The notes below the pieces were generated by a model that was given only the letters and a program-made list of their open reading frames with translations, ran no database searches and was not told the origin of the DNA. From Alkalihalobacterium chitinilyticum (GTDB taxonomy: Bacteria; Bacillota; Bacilli; Bacillales; Bacillaceae_F), in NCBI RefSeq assembly GCF_029028005.1, contig NZ_JAOTPO010000019.1, forward strand, positions 1 through 64,000: a stretch of 64,000 nucleotides of DNA, read 5' to 3'. Made by a program: the position numbers and the translations under genes. Within the stretch, counting starts at the first letter, position 1; each line of letters opens with the position of its first letter. Shown in pieces: positions 35,319-44,334 of this stretch.

Positions 35319-35750
35319 TTAATAAGGCGTATCTATATCATGATTATTGTTATGATTTACATTTTGGTTTTGGTTTTGGTTAGGATTACGATTTGGTCGT
35401 ATATTATTGGTTTGATTATAGTTCATATTATGGTTTGGATTTATTTGGTTTTGCCTTTGTTGATCCTGTTCTTCTCTAATTTCTTCACGCATTTGCATCC
35501 TTAATAATTCATTTTGGTTATCTCTCGGTTTAACCTGGCTGTACACACCACTTGCCGTTAAACCGATCACTAAAGCAACTAACACTTCATTTCCCCATTC
35601 TCTCGGAATAAACCATAAAAGACAGGCAACTCCGATGGCCAGCAATGCACGATACTTTTTATCAATATTAAAAGCATTTCCTACAACCGTAACTAATGCA
35701 GCAACGACAGCTGAAACGGTCGCAAGGTCCATTATTGAAATACTGTCCAC
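35319..35750 (-). CDS. Membrane protein with Asn-rich tail (holin-like)
   Basis: This 143-aa protein has three hydrophobic segments in its first half (about 7-28, 34-52 and 55-72). A charged stretch, REEIREEQDQQRQ, follows, and then an Asn/Gln-rich, low-complexity tail ending HDIDTPY. The GTG start at 35750 follows AAAGGAGGGAG; earlier in-frame starts are poorly placed. The short three-helix part is holin-like, but there is no phage context. The function is unknown. Confidence 0.65.
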   Translation of the reverse strand: MDSISIMDLATVSAVVAALVTVVGNAFNIDKKYRALLAIGVACLLWFIPREWGNEVLVALVIGLTASGVYSQVKPRDNQNELLRMQMREEIREEQDQQRQNQINPNHNMNYNQTNNIRPNRNPNQNQNQNVNHNNNHDIDTPY

Positions 35751-36084
35751 TGCACTCCCTCCTTTTCCTTCTATACTATGCAGCATAGATAAAAAGGCCA
35801 CAGTATTCCTAGTCCTAATTGCTTTTGCCCCTTATAACCATCCATTCGACAAACTTTACTAATATCCCACTTTTCTAAATTTTTTTATTCCTTTTAAATG
35901 TAACTTTTTTAACAGTAGATTGCGTCGTTGAATGGTACAATTATATAAACAGGCTTAAAAATTATGATACTTTATAAAAGCTTTTCCAACTTACATAACT
36001 AATAACTTCCTTATATAATAAACCCCATACTAAATTAGACACATAATTTTTCAACTTATTTGCACACAAATTGAAATAATAGTA

Positions 36085-36112
36085 TAGACTATTTAGTAAA
36101 ATGTGTTATACT
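36085..36112 (+). promoter_or_regulatory. pckA promoter with overlapping CcpN-type operator
   Basis: TAGACT (36085) and TATACT (36107) form a promoter with a 16-base spacer. TGTGTTATACT at 36102-36112 exactly matches the CcpN consensus TRTGHYATAYW and covers the -10. In B. subtilis CcpN represses pckA under glycolytic conditions. The stretch 35751-36190 otherwise has no gene. Confidence 0.6.
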
Positions 36113-36190
36113 AATTTCAACATAAAAAATTAAATGTTAATCCTGACTAACATAATTATAAAATATAAAAAAGAGAGGGTTTTGTGACCA

Positions 36191-37774
36191 ATGAGTACAA
36201 TTAGCTTCGCTACTGAATTAGAGCATATTTTACGAGGAGAGAATGTTCACCTAGATCTTCCTGTTTCTAAATTAGTCGAAAGGTCACTAATGAGAAATGA
36301 AGGTGCTTTAACTTCAACAGGTGCATTAAGTGTAGCTACGGGAAAATACACTGGACGCTCACCTAAAGATAAATTTATCGTTATGGAAGATTCAGTTAAA
36401 GATAAAATTGACTGGGGTTCTGTTAACCAACCAATTGAAAAAGAAGTATTCACTAAATTATATAACAAAGTAATGAACTACTTAAAAGAACAAGAAGAAC
36501 TTTTTGTTTTCCGCGGCTTTGCCGGTGCCGATAAAAGCTATCGTCTGCCAATCCAAGTGATCAACGAATATGCTTGGCATAACCTTTTTGCAAAACAATT
36601 GTTCATTCGCCCGTCTCAAGAAGAATTAGTAGATCACGAAGCTGAATTCACGGTTATTTCTGCTCCGAATTTTAAAGCAGATCCTGAAGTGGATGGGACT
36701 CGCTCTGAAACATTCATTATCGTTTCTTTCGAAGAGAGAGTTGTTCTAATCGGTGGTACTGAATATGCTGGTGAAATGAAAAAATCAATCTTCTCTATTA
36801 TGAACTACTTATTACCAGAACAAGATGTTCTTTCTATGCACTGTTCAGCAAATGCTGGGAAAGAAGGAGACGTTGCACTATTCTTCGGACTTTCTGGAAC
36901 GGGTAAAACAACGTTATCTGCAGATCCTAACCGCTACCTGATCGGTGATGATGAGCATGGTTGGTCTAACAACGGGGTATTTAACGTTGAAGGCGGTTGC
37001 TATGCTAAATGCGTGAATTTATCTTATGAAAAAGAGCCAGAAATTTGGAATGCGATTCGTTTTGGTTCCGTATTAGAGAATGTTGTTCTTGATGAAAAAA
37101 CAGGAAATCCTGATTACGATGACACTTGCCTAACTGAAAACACTCGAGTAGCTTATCCGTTAGAAGCTATTCCAAATACATTAATGCCTAGTATTGCGGG
37201 TCACCCTAATACGATTATTTTCTTAACTGCTGATGCTTTCGGTGTATTACCTCCAATCAGTAAGTTAACAAAAGAGCAAGCGATGTATCACTTCTTATCT
37301 GGTTACACTAGTAAACTAGCAGGAACTGAGCGCGGGGTTACAGAACCTGAAGCAACATTCTCAACTTGTTTCGGTGCACCATTCCTTCCATTACCAGCTC
37401 GTCGTTATGCTGAAATGTTAGGTGAAAAAATCGCACAACACGATGCACAAGTGTTCCTAGTAAATACAGGTTGGTCAGGTGGTCCTTACGGTGTCGGGAA
37501 GCGTATGAACTTAGCTTATACTCGTGCAATGATCCAAGCGGCTCTTCAAGGCGAATTAAACTCTGCTGAATTCTCAGTAGACCCAATCTTCGGCCTGAAC
37601 GTCCCTGTTCACTGCCCTGGTGTTCCAGATGAAGTTCTTCAACCGAAACTAACTTGGGCCAACGGCGAAGAGTATGATAAAAAAGCTCAAGAGCTTGCAA
37701 ACAAGTTCAAAGAGAACTTCGAGAAGTTCGATAACGTTACAGAAGATATTAAAAACGCAGGTCCAAACGTATAA
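36191..37774 (+). CDS. pckA: Phosphoenolpyruvate carboxykinase (ATP)
   Basis: The 527-aa gluconeogenic enzyme converts oxaloacetate and ATP to PEP. The P-loop [13 protein letters not shown], the metal-binding region [24 protein letters not shown] and the [10 protein letters not shown] motif are all present. The reading starts [23 protein letters not shown] precedes it. Promoter architecture suggests CcpN control. Gene order metK-pckA is conserved with B. subtilis. Confidence 0.97.
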   Translation: MSTISFATELEHILRGENVHLDLPVSKLVERSLMRNEGALTSTGALSVATGKYTGRSPKDKFIVMEDSVKDKIDWGSVNQPIEKEVFTKLYNKVMNYLKEQEELFVFRGFAGADKSYRLPIQVINEYAWHNLFAKQLFIRPSQEELVDHEAEFTVISAPNFKADPEVDGTRSETFIIVSFEERVVLIGGTEYAGEMKKSIFSIMNYLLPEQDVLSMHCSANAGKEGDVALFFGLSGTGKTTLSADPNRYLIGDDEHGWSNNGVFNVEGGCYAKCVNLSYEKEPEIWNAIRFGSVLENVVLDEKTGNPDYDDTCLTENTRVAYPLEAIPNTLMPSIAGHPNTIIFLTADAFGVLPPISKLTKEQAMYHFLSGYTSKLAGTERGVTEPEATFSTCFGAPFLPLPARRYAEMLGEKIAQHDAQVFLVNTGWSGGPYGVGKRMNLAYTRAMIQAALQGELNSAEFSVDPIFGLNVPVHCPGVPDEVLQPKLTWANGEEYDKKAQELANKFKENFEKFDNVTEDIKNAGPNV

Positions 37775-37794
37775 TAAGAAAAGGGCGCAAGCCA

Positions 37795-37824
37795 AAAGGA
37801 GACTGATAAATGTCAGTCTCCTTT
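37795..37824. terminator. Terminator between pckA and ytmA
   Basis: AAAGGAGACTGA pairs with TCAGTCTCCTTT around a six-base loop, between convergent genes. Confidence 0.9.
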
Positions 37825-37849
37825 ATCTATGAACCCTTTGTATTTTTCT

Positions 37850-38644
37850 TCACTTATCATATTGACTCTGCCGTTTCATCCATTGCGTTAACTGTACAAC
37901 AATTCTTCGATTATCCGGTTCCGGAAAAAAGTGATTATACTCTTCGTAATACCAAGTTTCTACGCTTTTCCCTTTACTATGTAAATTCGTTTCTAATCGA
38001 TAACTGTGCTCAATCGAAACATGTTCATCCTTTTGTCCATGGATAAGGAGTATAGGGCATGAAATTTGTTCACTGACATTGAGTGGAGTTCTCCAGTCAT
38101 ACCGTTCCGGATATTTAGCCGGTGTTCCGATAACTCGTTTCATCATTCGCCGTAAATCAATCCGTTCTTCATACGTAAGCCTCATATCAGAAACACCGTT
38201 CCAGCATACAACTGAACGAATAAAATTCAATTCAGAAGCTGTAAGTAAAGCCATTGCACCACCGCGAGAAAACCCAAATAAATGAATATTGTCTTTCTGA
38301 ACAGCAGGATGTCTATGTAAGAGCCAGCATGCATTTATTGCATCATTACGGTCATTACCCGCAAAATCCTCCTGCCCCTCTCCCCCTTTATTACCACGAT
38401 ATAAAGGGGCAAAAACAACAAAGCCCTCTGAAGAAAACTGAATAATTCTCGCAATTCTCGGCATACCTACATTTTTAATTCCGCCTCTTAGGTATAAAAA
38501 TCCGGGTAATTGTTCATCAGTATCTGGTTCAGCTAAGTAGCCTTTGACTCTTAGACCGTCACTTCTATAAGTGACTAAATAAAGCTTTATTCTGGGATGT
38601 GGTGAAGGTAAGCGTACCTTTTCGATGACTTGACCATCCATCAT
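37850..38644 (-). CDS. ytmA: S9-type alpha/beta hydrolase YtmA
   Basis: A 264-aa serine hydrolase of the prolyl oligopeptidase-like group. LYLRGGIKNVG gives the oxyanion part, LFGFSRGGAMALL the nucleophile, HGQKDEHVS the acid and EEYNHFFPEPDN the histidine. It lacks the beta-propeller of true peptidases, so the substrate is unknown. It overlaps the ytkD stop by four bases (ATGA), so the two are coupled. Both genes neighbour pckA in B. subtilis too. Confidence 0.87.
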   Translation of the reverse strand: MMDGQVIEKVRLPSPHPRIKLYLVTYRSDGLRVKGYLAEPDTDEQLPGFLYLRGGIKNVGMPRIARIIQFSSEGFVVFAPLYRGNKGGEGQEDFAGNDRNDAINACWLLHRHPAVQKDNIHLFGFSRGGAMALLTASELNFIRSVVCWNGVSDMRLTYEERIDLRRMMKRVIGTPAKYPERYDWRTPLNVSEQISCPILLIHGQKDEHVSIEHSYRLETNLHSKGKSVETWYYEEYNHFFPEPDNRRIVVQLTQWMKRQSQYDK

Positions 38645-39150
38645 TCCGCACCCTCACTATCCGTCAGTAGATGGTGCCACTTTTGATTTACTTCCTTCAT
38701 ACCAAGCTCTATCACTTGATCCTTCATAATAAAACTAAACCTACCATCACCTTTTACATTTAATGGGAATTTCTTCATCAATACTGGACCATTTGTTTCT
38801 AAATAATTTTCCTTCTTTATCAATTGATCGACTAGCCCAAAATAAATATTTTTAACAAATTCTCCGTCTGGATCGTTAACCTTATATTGTCCTACATAAT
38901 AAAGTTCTTTTATAGTTGCTCCTGCTTCTTCAAAGAGTTCTCGTTTGGCAGCTTCTTCAACAGTTTCGCCCTTTTCCACTTTTCCACCTGGGAATTCAAT
39001 TCCCCTTTTCGGATGTTGAATGAATAACCAACTGCCCTTATAAAAAGAAATCACTAACACATGCTTTGGCTGTAGTGAAAAGGTTGTCGTACCTAGACTT
39101 AATTCAACAAGATATCCTTTTTCATCATAAAAACGAATGAACTTACTCAT
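38641..39150 (-). CDS. ytkD: Nudix hydrolase YtkD (8-oxo-dGTPase type)
   Basis: A 169-aa Nudix protein. The Nudix box, GGKVEKGETVEEAAKREL then FEEAGA, fits GX5EX7REUXEEXGU fully. The B. subtilis orthologue removes 8-oxo-dGTP and RNA caps. A site in TTGAGGAG precedes the ATG at 39150. It is the first gene of a two-gene operon with ytmA. Confidence 0.9.
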   Translation of the reverse strand: MSKFIRFYDEKGYLVELSLGTTTFSLQPKHVLVISFYKGSWLFIQHPKRGIEFPGGKVEKGETVEEAAKRELFEEAGATIKELYYVGQYKVNDPDGEFVKNIYFGLVDQLIKKENYLETNGPVLMKKFPLNVKGDGRFSFIMKDQVIELGMKEVNQKWHHLLTDSEGAE

Positions 39151-39179
39151 TTATTTCTCCTCAACCCTATTTGTTTTTT

Positions 39180-40376
39180 CTATTCATCTTCTGTCGGTTT
39201 AACCGCCACCAATGCCGTTACGAGAGCAGCAATACAAACAAGTGTATTTGTAAAAAATAAAATAAAATGTGATGCTTTCATAAGCACAGCAAAGACAGGT
39301 GGTCCGAGGGCAACCCCAGCAAACCTCATACTGCTATAAATGGAAGTAATCGTTCCTCTTTGCTCTTTGGCTATTCCTTCTGTAACAAGAGCATCCAAGC
39401 TAGGCAAGGCAATTCCAATCCCTATCCCGCTTGCAAATAGTGCTGTTAGAAGAACATAAATATCTTTTGAAAAAGAAATGGAAAAAACAGAAATGGTTAA
39501 TAACCCCAAACCAATAACGGTCATCCATTTCATTTTAATTTTCTCTTCACCAATTCCTTTTCCAGTTACATAAGACGATAGACAAAGTGCAGCTAAGGGA
39601 ATCGCTAAGATAATCCCTTTTTTCACACCATCAATTCCGTGTTGTTCCTCAAGCATCGTTGATAAATAAAAAAGTACACCAAAGATCACGAACATACAAA
39701 TACAGCCGATTAAAAAGATCGCATATAACCAGCGACCTTCATTTTTAAATATTCTTTTAATTGAATGTAGAAAATCCTTAAATGCAAGAGGTGCTCCAGT
39801 TTTGGGCGGAGTCTTAACTAGAAATATCATTAAAAAAATTGAAATGGTACAAAAGATCGGAAAGGCAAAGAATGGCATAAACCAAACCCAACTTGCAAGG
39901 AGTGCCCCTAGGATTGGACTTAATACTTTACCGAATGTGTTCGATGTTTCGATAACTCCTAGTCCTTCACTTACTTCACTTTCCTGTTTAAACAAATCAC
40001 CTACTAACGGCAGTACAATTGGTGAGGCACCAGCTGCTCCGAGCCCTTGTAACAGTCTGCCGAAAATAATAATTCCATAAGGATCATCGATTTGCCAGGA
40101 GGCAAAACCGGAGATTAAACCTCCAATCCCTGCGATGATTAAACTAGGAATAATGATTTTTTTTCGTCCATAACGATCCGACATATAACCTGCAATAGGA
40201 ATACATATGATAGCAACAATCGAGTAAACGGTAATGATCATACTTACTTGCAGCGCTGAAATATTTAATTCTTTTTCAATCGCTGGCAAGACTGGTATTA
40301 ACATGGAATTCCCAAGTGTCATTACTAACGGTATGGAGGCTATGGAGACCAAATCCCATGTCTTTTTCTCTTCCAT
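39180..40376 (-). CDS. MFS transporter, DHA1 drug-efflux type
   Basis: A 398-aa major facilitator with 12 helices. Motif A is GYMSDRYGRKKIIIP and motif C-like GRLLQGLGAAGASPIVLPLV is present, both typical of DHA1 drug/H+ antiporters. The ATG at 40376 follows TAGGGGG; the longer frame (to 40427) lacks a site. Substrate unknown. It is not part of the conserved ytkD operon and is separately transcribed. Confidence 0.85.
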   Translation of the reverse strand: MEEKKTWDLVSIASIPLVMTLGNSMLIPVLPAIEKELNISALQVSMIITVYSIVAIICIPIAGYMSDRYGRKKIIIPSLIIAGIGGLISGFASWQIDDPYGIIIFGRLLQGLGAAGASPIVLPLVGDLFKQESEVSEGLGVIETSNTFGKVLSPILGALLASWVWFMPFFAFPIFCTISIFLMIFLVKTPPKTGAPLAFKDFLHSIKRIFKNEGRWLYAIFLIGCICMFVIFGVLFYLSTMLEEQHGIDGVKKGIILAIPLAALCLSSYVTGKGIGEEKIKMKWMTVIGLGLLTISVFSISFSKDIYVLLTALFASGIGIGIALPSLDALVTEGIAKEQRGTITSIYSSMRFAGVALGPPVFAVLMKASHFILFFTNTLVCIAALVTALVAVKPTEDE

Positions 40377-40551
40377 CACAAAACCCCCTAAAGTCCAATC
40401 AATATATGTAGTATAAATCATCAGCATGATTCTATACTTCGGATTGTCGGATTATTTGGGAGTTTGCCAACCAGCAGACTTAAGTCGAATAACGGTGACA
40501 TCGCAACTTTTTTTATCTGTGTTTTGGAACTTTGTTTAATCTTATGGACAT

Positions 40552-41058
40552 TTATTTCTCACTAGGTTCAGTACTATGAAAGCTAAGTTTTTCATCGGCG
40601 TTTACTTGTTTGTATATATTTTCTACAATTTTTTCGACACCACGCGTTGCTTTTCTTTTTTTGAATTCTTCAAGTAAGGCATCGCCTGTTAAGCCTTCAT
40701 CAACAATACTTTCTAAAATAACATCAATAATGTCATCTTTACGGACGGCCATTAATCCATCTAGCAGAATACTCACTTTATTCGACAGGTGAGTAATTTT
40801 TCGCACTTTTGTTACCATCGTTGCCGGATAATTATTTTCACTTGTAATTACTGCTTCAATAATTAATTTCCCATTCTCCTTTTCGCATGTTTCAAAAATA
40901 CCGATACCATCTTGATTAATAACAGCATCGATCAACCATTTTTTAGCCGTATCTTCCATATCGATGATTAGACCATCTTGTAAAGGAATATCAACTTGGC
41001 TAACCCCTTTTTCATGAGGTTGCAACACTCGAAGTGAAAATAACCGATAAGTTTTCAC
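40552..41058 (-). CDS. YwpF-like protein
   Basis: This 168-aa protein begins MKTYRLFSLRVLQ. It continues with IPLQDGLIIDMED and WLIDAVI, a pattern I recognise from the YwpF-like family. The family function is not known. The C-terminus is charged and may be flexible (KLSFHSTEPSEK). A moderate site precedes the ATG at 41058. No membrane segment or enzyme motif is seen. Confidence 0.65.
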   Translation of the reverse strand: MKTYRLFSLRVLQPHEKGVSQVDIPLQDGLIIDMEDTAKKWLIDAVINQDGIGIFETCEKENGKLIIEAVITSENNYPATMVTKVRKITHLSNKVSILLDGLMAVRKDDIIDVILESIVDEGLTGDALLEEFKKRKATRGVEKIVENIYKQVNADEKLSFHSTEPSEK

Positions 41059-41146
41059 ACGATCGCCTCCGTTAACTACATTTTATATGTATCATTAAAA
41101 CATATATTTTATCATGATGCATGTTCATCATGACCTAAACGTAAAA

Positions 41147-41176
41147 GAGACTGACTCAATAGTTTGTGTCAGCCTC
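41147..41176 (-). terminator. Terminator downstream of a small gene
   Basis: GAGGCTGAC pairs with GTCAGTCTC on the minus strand and is followed by TTTT. It follows the small gene at 41190. Confidence 0.8.
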
Positions 41177-41189
41177 AACATAATAAGGT

Positions 41190-41336
41190 TTAAGAACTTT
41201 TTAAATTGTTATACTTCTTTTCATATTGGCGCTCTTTCACCCACATGATAAATTCCAGCTCTTTTTTCGTAAGCTTTCTTCCTAATTTTAAAGTACATTC
41301 GGTAACTAAATCATTGTAAAACTTATCAAAGGTCAT
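41190..41336 (-). CDS. Small basic protein, 48 aa, unknown
   Basis: An ATG at 41336 follows AAAGGAG at nine bases. It opens a 48-residue protein starting MTFDKFYNDLVTECTLKLG, then KKELEFIMWVKERQYEKK. It looks all-helical and basic. The open frame extends to 41378 but no site supports that. I do not recognise the family. It lies between the YwpF-like and Sda-like genes. Confidence 0.6.
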   Translation of the reverse strand: MTFDKFYNDLVTECTLKLGRKLTKKELEFIMWVKERQYEKKYNNLKSS

Positions 41337-41430
41337 GAATGATGACTCCTTTGTATTAGATTTCATTTTGAATACCACTCTACTTATTAGACATTACTTA
41401 TAGGAACACCTTCAAATATTTTAATTTTTT

Positions 41431-41604
41431 TTAACATTGTGGATGCAAGACTTTAATTTTGTCAGCTTGGGTAGGAGTCAATGAACCTAAAAGCTCTCTT
41501 TCCTCAAGTTCCTCTTTTAATAACGTTATGAAATCCTCGTCTAATTCGAGTTCTAGTGCCTTCGCATAAACTTCTAATAACAACTCATTATCGATATGAT
41601 ACAT
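41431..41604 (-). CDS. sda: Sda-like sporulation kinase inhibitor
   Basis: From the ATG at 41604 (after AGAGGG) the peptide reads MYHIDNELLLEVYAKALEL and then ELDEDFITLLKEELEERELL. This is the Sda helical hairpin, which binds the DHp domain of KinA-type kinases and blocks the sporulation phosphorelay when replication is perturbed. The 57-aa form has about ten extra C-terminal residues compared with B. subtilis Sda. No perfect DnaA box is in its upstream region, unlike B. subtilis sda. Identity comes from pattern only. Confidence 0.75.
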   Translation of the reverse strand: MYHIDNELLLEVYAKALELELDEDFITLLKEELEERELLGSLTPTQADKIKVLHPQC

Positions 41605-41780
41605 ACTTTGCCCTCTTTCAGCATGGTAATTATTCACAACATGTTTTAAGATACAAGGTTTATTATCAAATTTCAAGAGTAATTATCAGATTTATCATAC
41701 TTTTTTAACATTTTTTGTGTGATTTAACATTTCTGCTTAACAATTCGTTAATATTCCTAGTGTAAACTAAAGTGGGTACA

Positions 41781-42956
41781 CTACTTTAAAGAGTCATATG
41801 CTTTTTTCAATCGCTCAAGTCCTTCCTTTACCGAATCCCTTGAACAAGCTAAGTTCATTCGTTCGAATGGCTCCCCTTCTTTACCAAACACTATTCCGTT
41901 ACTTAAAGCTAATTTCGCTTGTGCTGTCAGCCATTTTTTTCTTTCCTGAGCCGTCATCGCTAAGTCACTGCAATCCAACCATAGTAAATAGGTGCCTTCA
42001 GGCTGGATAACTTTTATTTTCGGCATATGCTCTTCGATGTATGTTTTGACAAATTGAACGTTTTCTTGGAGATAGGAAAGAAATTCTTCCAGCCACGCTT
42101 CACCTTCGTTATATGCAGCTTCCATAGCCACCGCACCAATTGAATTAAACATATTTAAGAACTCTCGACTGAGATGGTTCTTAAACTTTCGCCTTAGAGC
42201 TGGATTAGAGATAATTGTATACGAGGTTTGCAATCCTGCTAGATTAAACGTTTTACTGGGCGCCATACAGGTTATCGTTCGTTGTTTCATCTCCTCTGAT
42301 AATGTAGCTGTTGGTATATGTTGGTGCCCTTTAAAAATGATGTCACAATGAATTTCATCAGATATGACTAACAAATCATGTTCAATGCAAATTTCTGCTA
42401 ATTTCTGAAGTTCTTCTTCTGTCCATACTCGGCCGACTGGATTATGCGGACTACATAATAATAATATTTTCGTTTTATGATCAATAACTGACCGTAGATG
42501 TTCTAAATCCATTCGATAATGACATCCGTCAAAAACTAATGGGTTTTCAATTAATTGACGATCCTGATTGGTCACTACGTTAAAAAAAGGATAGTAGACA
42601 GGTGGTTGAATGATCACTTTATCTCCTGGTTCGGTAAACCGATTGATAATTTGCGAAATAGCTGGAACGACTCCTGATGTGTACACTAACTCATCTGCGT
42701 CAACCTCCCAACTCAACCTTTTCTTTAACCAAGATTGTACGGCAGAATCAACAGAAGCCGACCTGACCGGATAACCAAAAATACCTCTTCCAACTTCCTC
42801 TTGAATTGCCTTTATGACTTCGGGCGGCGCTGAAAAGTCCATATCGGCTACCCACATTGGCCATAAGTCTTCACCTTCATAAAGCTTATCTACGGCATCC
42901 CATTTCATTGAATTAGTACCTTTACGATTTTCCACATGATCAAAGCGTGATGTCAT
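41781..42956 (-). CDS. patB: Cystathionine C-S lyase PatB/MalY family
   Basis: A 391-aa PLP enzyme, fold type I. It starts MTSRFDHVENRKGTNSMKWD, typical of MalY/PatB. WPMWVADMDFSAPPEV, LLCSPHNPVGRVW and the PLP lysine in MAPSKTFNLAGLQTSY are present. It cleaves C-S bonds of cystathionine or cysteine conjugates. It diverges from a histidine kinase gene. No operon partner is seen. Confidence 0.9.
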   Translation of the reverse strand: MTSRFDHVENRKGTNSMKWDAVDKLYEGEDLWPMWVADMDFSAPPEVIKAIQEEVGRGIFGYPVRSASVDSAVQSWLKKRLSWEVDADELVYTSGVVPAISQIINRFTEPGDKVIIQPPVYYPFFNVVTNQDRQLIENPLVFDGCHYRMDLEHLRSVIDHKTKILLLCSPHNPVGRVWTEEELQKLAEICIEHDLLVISDEIHCDIIFKGHQHIPTATLSEEMKQRTITCMAPSKTFNLAGLQTSYTIISNPALRRKFKNHLSREFLNMFNSIGAVAMEAAYNEGEAWLEEFLSYLQENVQFVKTYIEEHMPKIKVIQPEGTYLLWLDCSDLAMTAQERKKWLTAQAKLALSNGIVFGKEGEPFERMNLACSRDSVKEGLERLKKAYDSLK

Positions 42957-43121
42957 TCTTTTTCCCCCTTTTCAAATTTAGTTAGAATTTATCTCGATCG
43001 TACAATAAGAGTTCCTATGAACGTCACGAAACGATTGATTTAACTAGAAAGTTTATGAATACCCCGTTTAGAAATGAATAAAGCTTGAACTGTAATATAG
43101 CAATCCATTGGAGGGAGCGTT

Positions 43122-44069
43122 TTGTTTTCTAATTTACATTTTCAATATTCTATGATGTTTACCTTCTTTTTCGATGGACTTTTAATTGGGTCCAGCTTTG
43201 TATTTAACGTTTCTACTATCAGCCTCAATTCAATTTATTTTAAATTTATTATCATTCAAGCCACTCTTCTTCTTGTCGTTTTATATGTTACAACTAAGCT
43301 ACTCAAGAAACGAATTTACAACACACATAATCAAAGCTTTTTTCATAAAATTAATCGCCTTCATGCGATTTCAAATTTAACCGCGGCCGTTGCCCATGAG
43401 ATCCGAAATCCTCTAACGTCAGCAAAAGGCTTTCTTCAATTACTAATAGCTGAAAAAGCGCTCCCTCTTAAAGAACAGGAGTATGTTCAATTAATTCTAA
43501 GAGAAATCACAACAGTTGAAGAAGTCGTGGAGAAATATATTCGTATCACTCATCCCGGTCAACTATGTCTGACCGCATCTTCCCTAGATATTCTCCTTTA
43601 TGAAATCTCCATGGACCTTTCAGGCACTAGTAAATCGAAAAACATAGACATTGTGGTATCGTTACGTAATAATGGAACATTCCAAACAGATATTGAAAAA
43701 TTGAAATGCGCATTGTCCAACATCATAATGAATGGAATTGAAGCAATGCCAAATGGGGGCAAAATTACGATTGATGGTGACGTTTCCAAACAAGAAGTGA
43801 CCATACGAATCTGTGATGAAGGAATTGGCATGACTGAAAGTGAATTGGACCGAATCGGCGCCCCATTTTATTCATTAAAAGAAAAAGGGACTGGGCTTGG
43901 ATTAATGCTTTGTTACCAACTCATTCATTGTCTGAGTGGACGAATTGAAGTTTATAGTAAAAAGGGAGTCGGTTCCACTTTCATCATCTACCTTCCTATT
44001 CAAAAAAAGGAACTTGCCCTAAATATCTATCCTGTCACCCTTAATCATAGAACAGAAGGACAGAATTAA
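43122..44069 (+). CDS. Sporulation-type sensor histidine kinase
   Basis: This 315-aa kinase has two N-terminal hydrophobic segments (about 8-30 and 40-58) and a short cytoplasmic linker. The H-box is VAHEIRNPLTSAKGFLQLL, as in KinA-E kinases. The ATPase domain has the N box (NIIMNGIEAMPNGG), GIGMTESE and the G2 box GTGLGLMLCYQ. It has no PAS domain. The TTG start follows GGAGGGAGCG. It is an orphan: no response regulator lies near, so it likely feeds the Spo0F relay. The Sda-like gene 1.5 kb away would be a potential inhibitor. Confidence 0.82.
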   Translation: MFSNLHFQYSMMFTFFFDGLLIGSSFVFNVSTISLNSIYFKFIIIQATLLLVVLYVTTKLLKKRIYNTHNQSFFHKINRLHAISNLTAAVAHEIRNPLTSAKGFLQLLIAEKALPLKEQEYVQLILREITTVEEVVEKYIRITHPGQLCLTASSLDILLYEISMDLSGTSKSKNIDIVVSLRNNGTFQTDIEKLKCALSNIIMNGIEAMPNGGKITIDGDVSKQEVTIRICDEGIGMTESELDRIGAPFYSLKEKGTGLGLMLCYQLIHCLSGRIEVYSKKGVGSTFIIYLPIQKKELALNIYPVTLNHRTEGQN

Positions 44070-44267
44070 TTAACTCTGCCCTTCTTGCTGTACGTATACA
44101 TATGTAGCGGTTCCGCCTTTATCAGCTGTTCCAACAAAAGAAGGCCGGTCCTTTTGAAGAACTAATTGAGACCGAAAAACCATAAAGTCCTCTTTTGAAA
44201 TAAAGACCTTCTCCTGTGCCCCGTTTCTCAATTGCTCTAATAATTCAATCGCTTGCTGTTCATTCAT
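44070..44267 (-). CDS. Small conserved protein, 65 aa, unknown
   Basis: It starts MNEQQAIELLEQLRNGAQE and continues with ISKEDFMVFRSQLVLQ, ending in a Gly/Thr-rich tail, GTADKGGTATYVYVQQ. The ATG at 44267 follows AGGGTGA. It abuts the kinase stop codon head-on. It looks like a small soluble protein, possibly an abortive-helix/beta structure. I do not recognise its function. Confidence 0.6.
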   Translation of the reverse strand: MNEQQAIELLEQLRNGAQEKVFISKEDFMVFRSQLVLQKDRPSFVGTADKGGTATYVYVQQEGQS

Positions 44268-44334
44268 CCTACTCACCCTAACAGTTTGTTCATTTTCTCT
44301 ATCATACCTTATCTAACAAAAACTAAAAAGAGAT

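Noticed and set aside
35319-35750. Prophage holin
   Set aside because: The three-helix front is holin-like, but there is no lysin, phage gene or integrase next to it, so only 'holin-like membrane protein' is kept.
37338-37700. 120-codon frame opposite pckA
   Set aside because: Antisense to a conserved coding region, no ribosome binding site.
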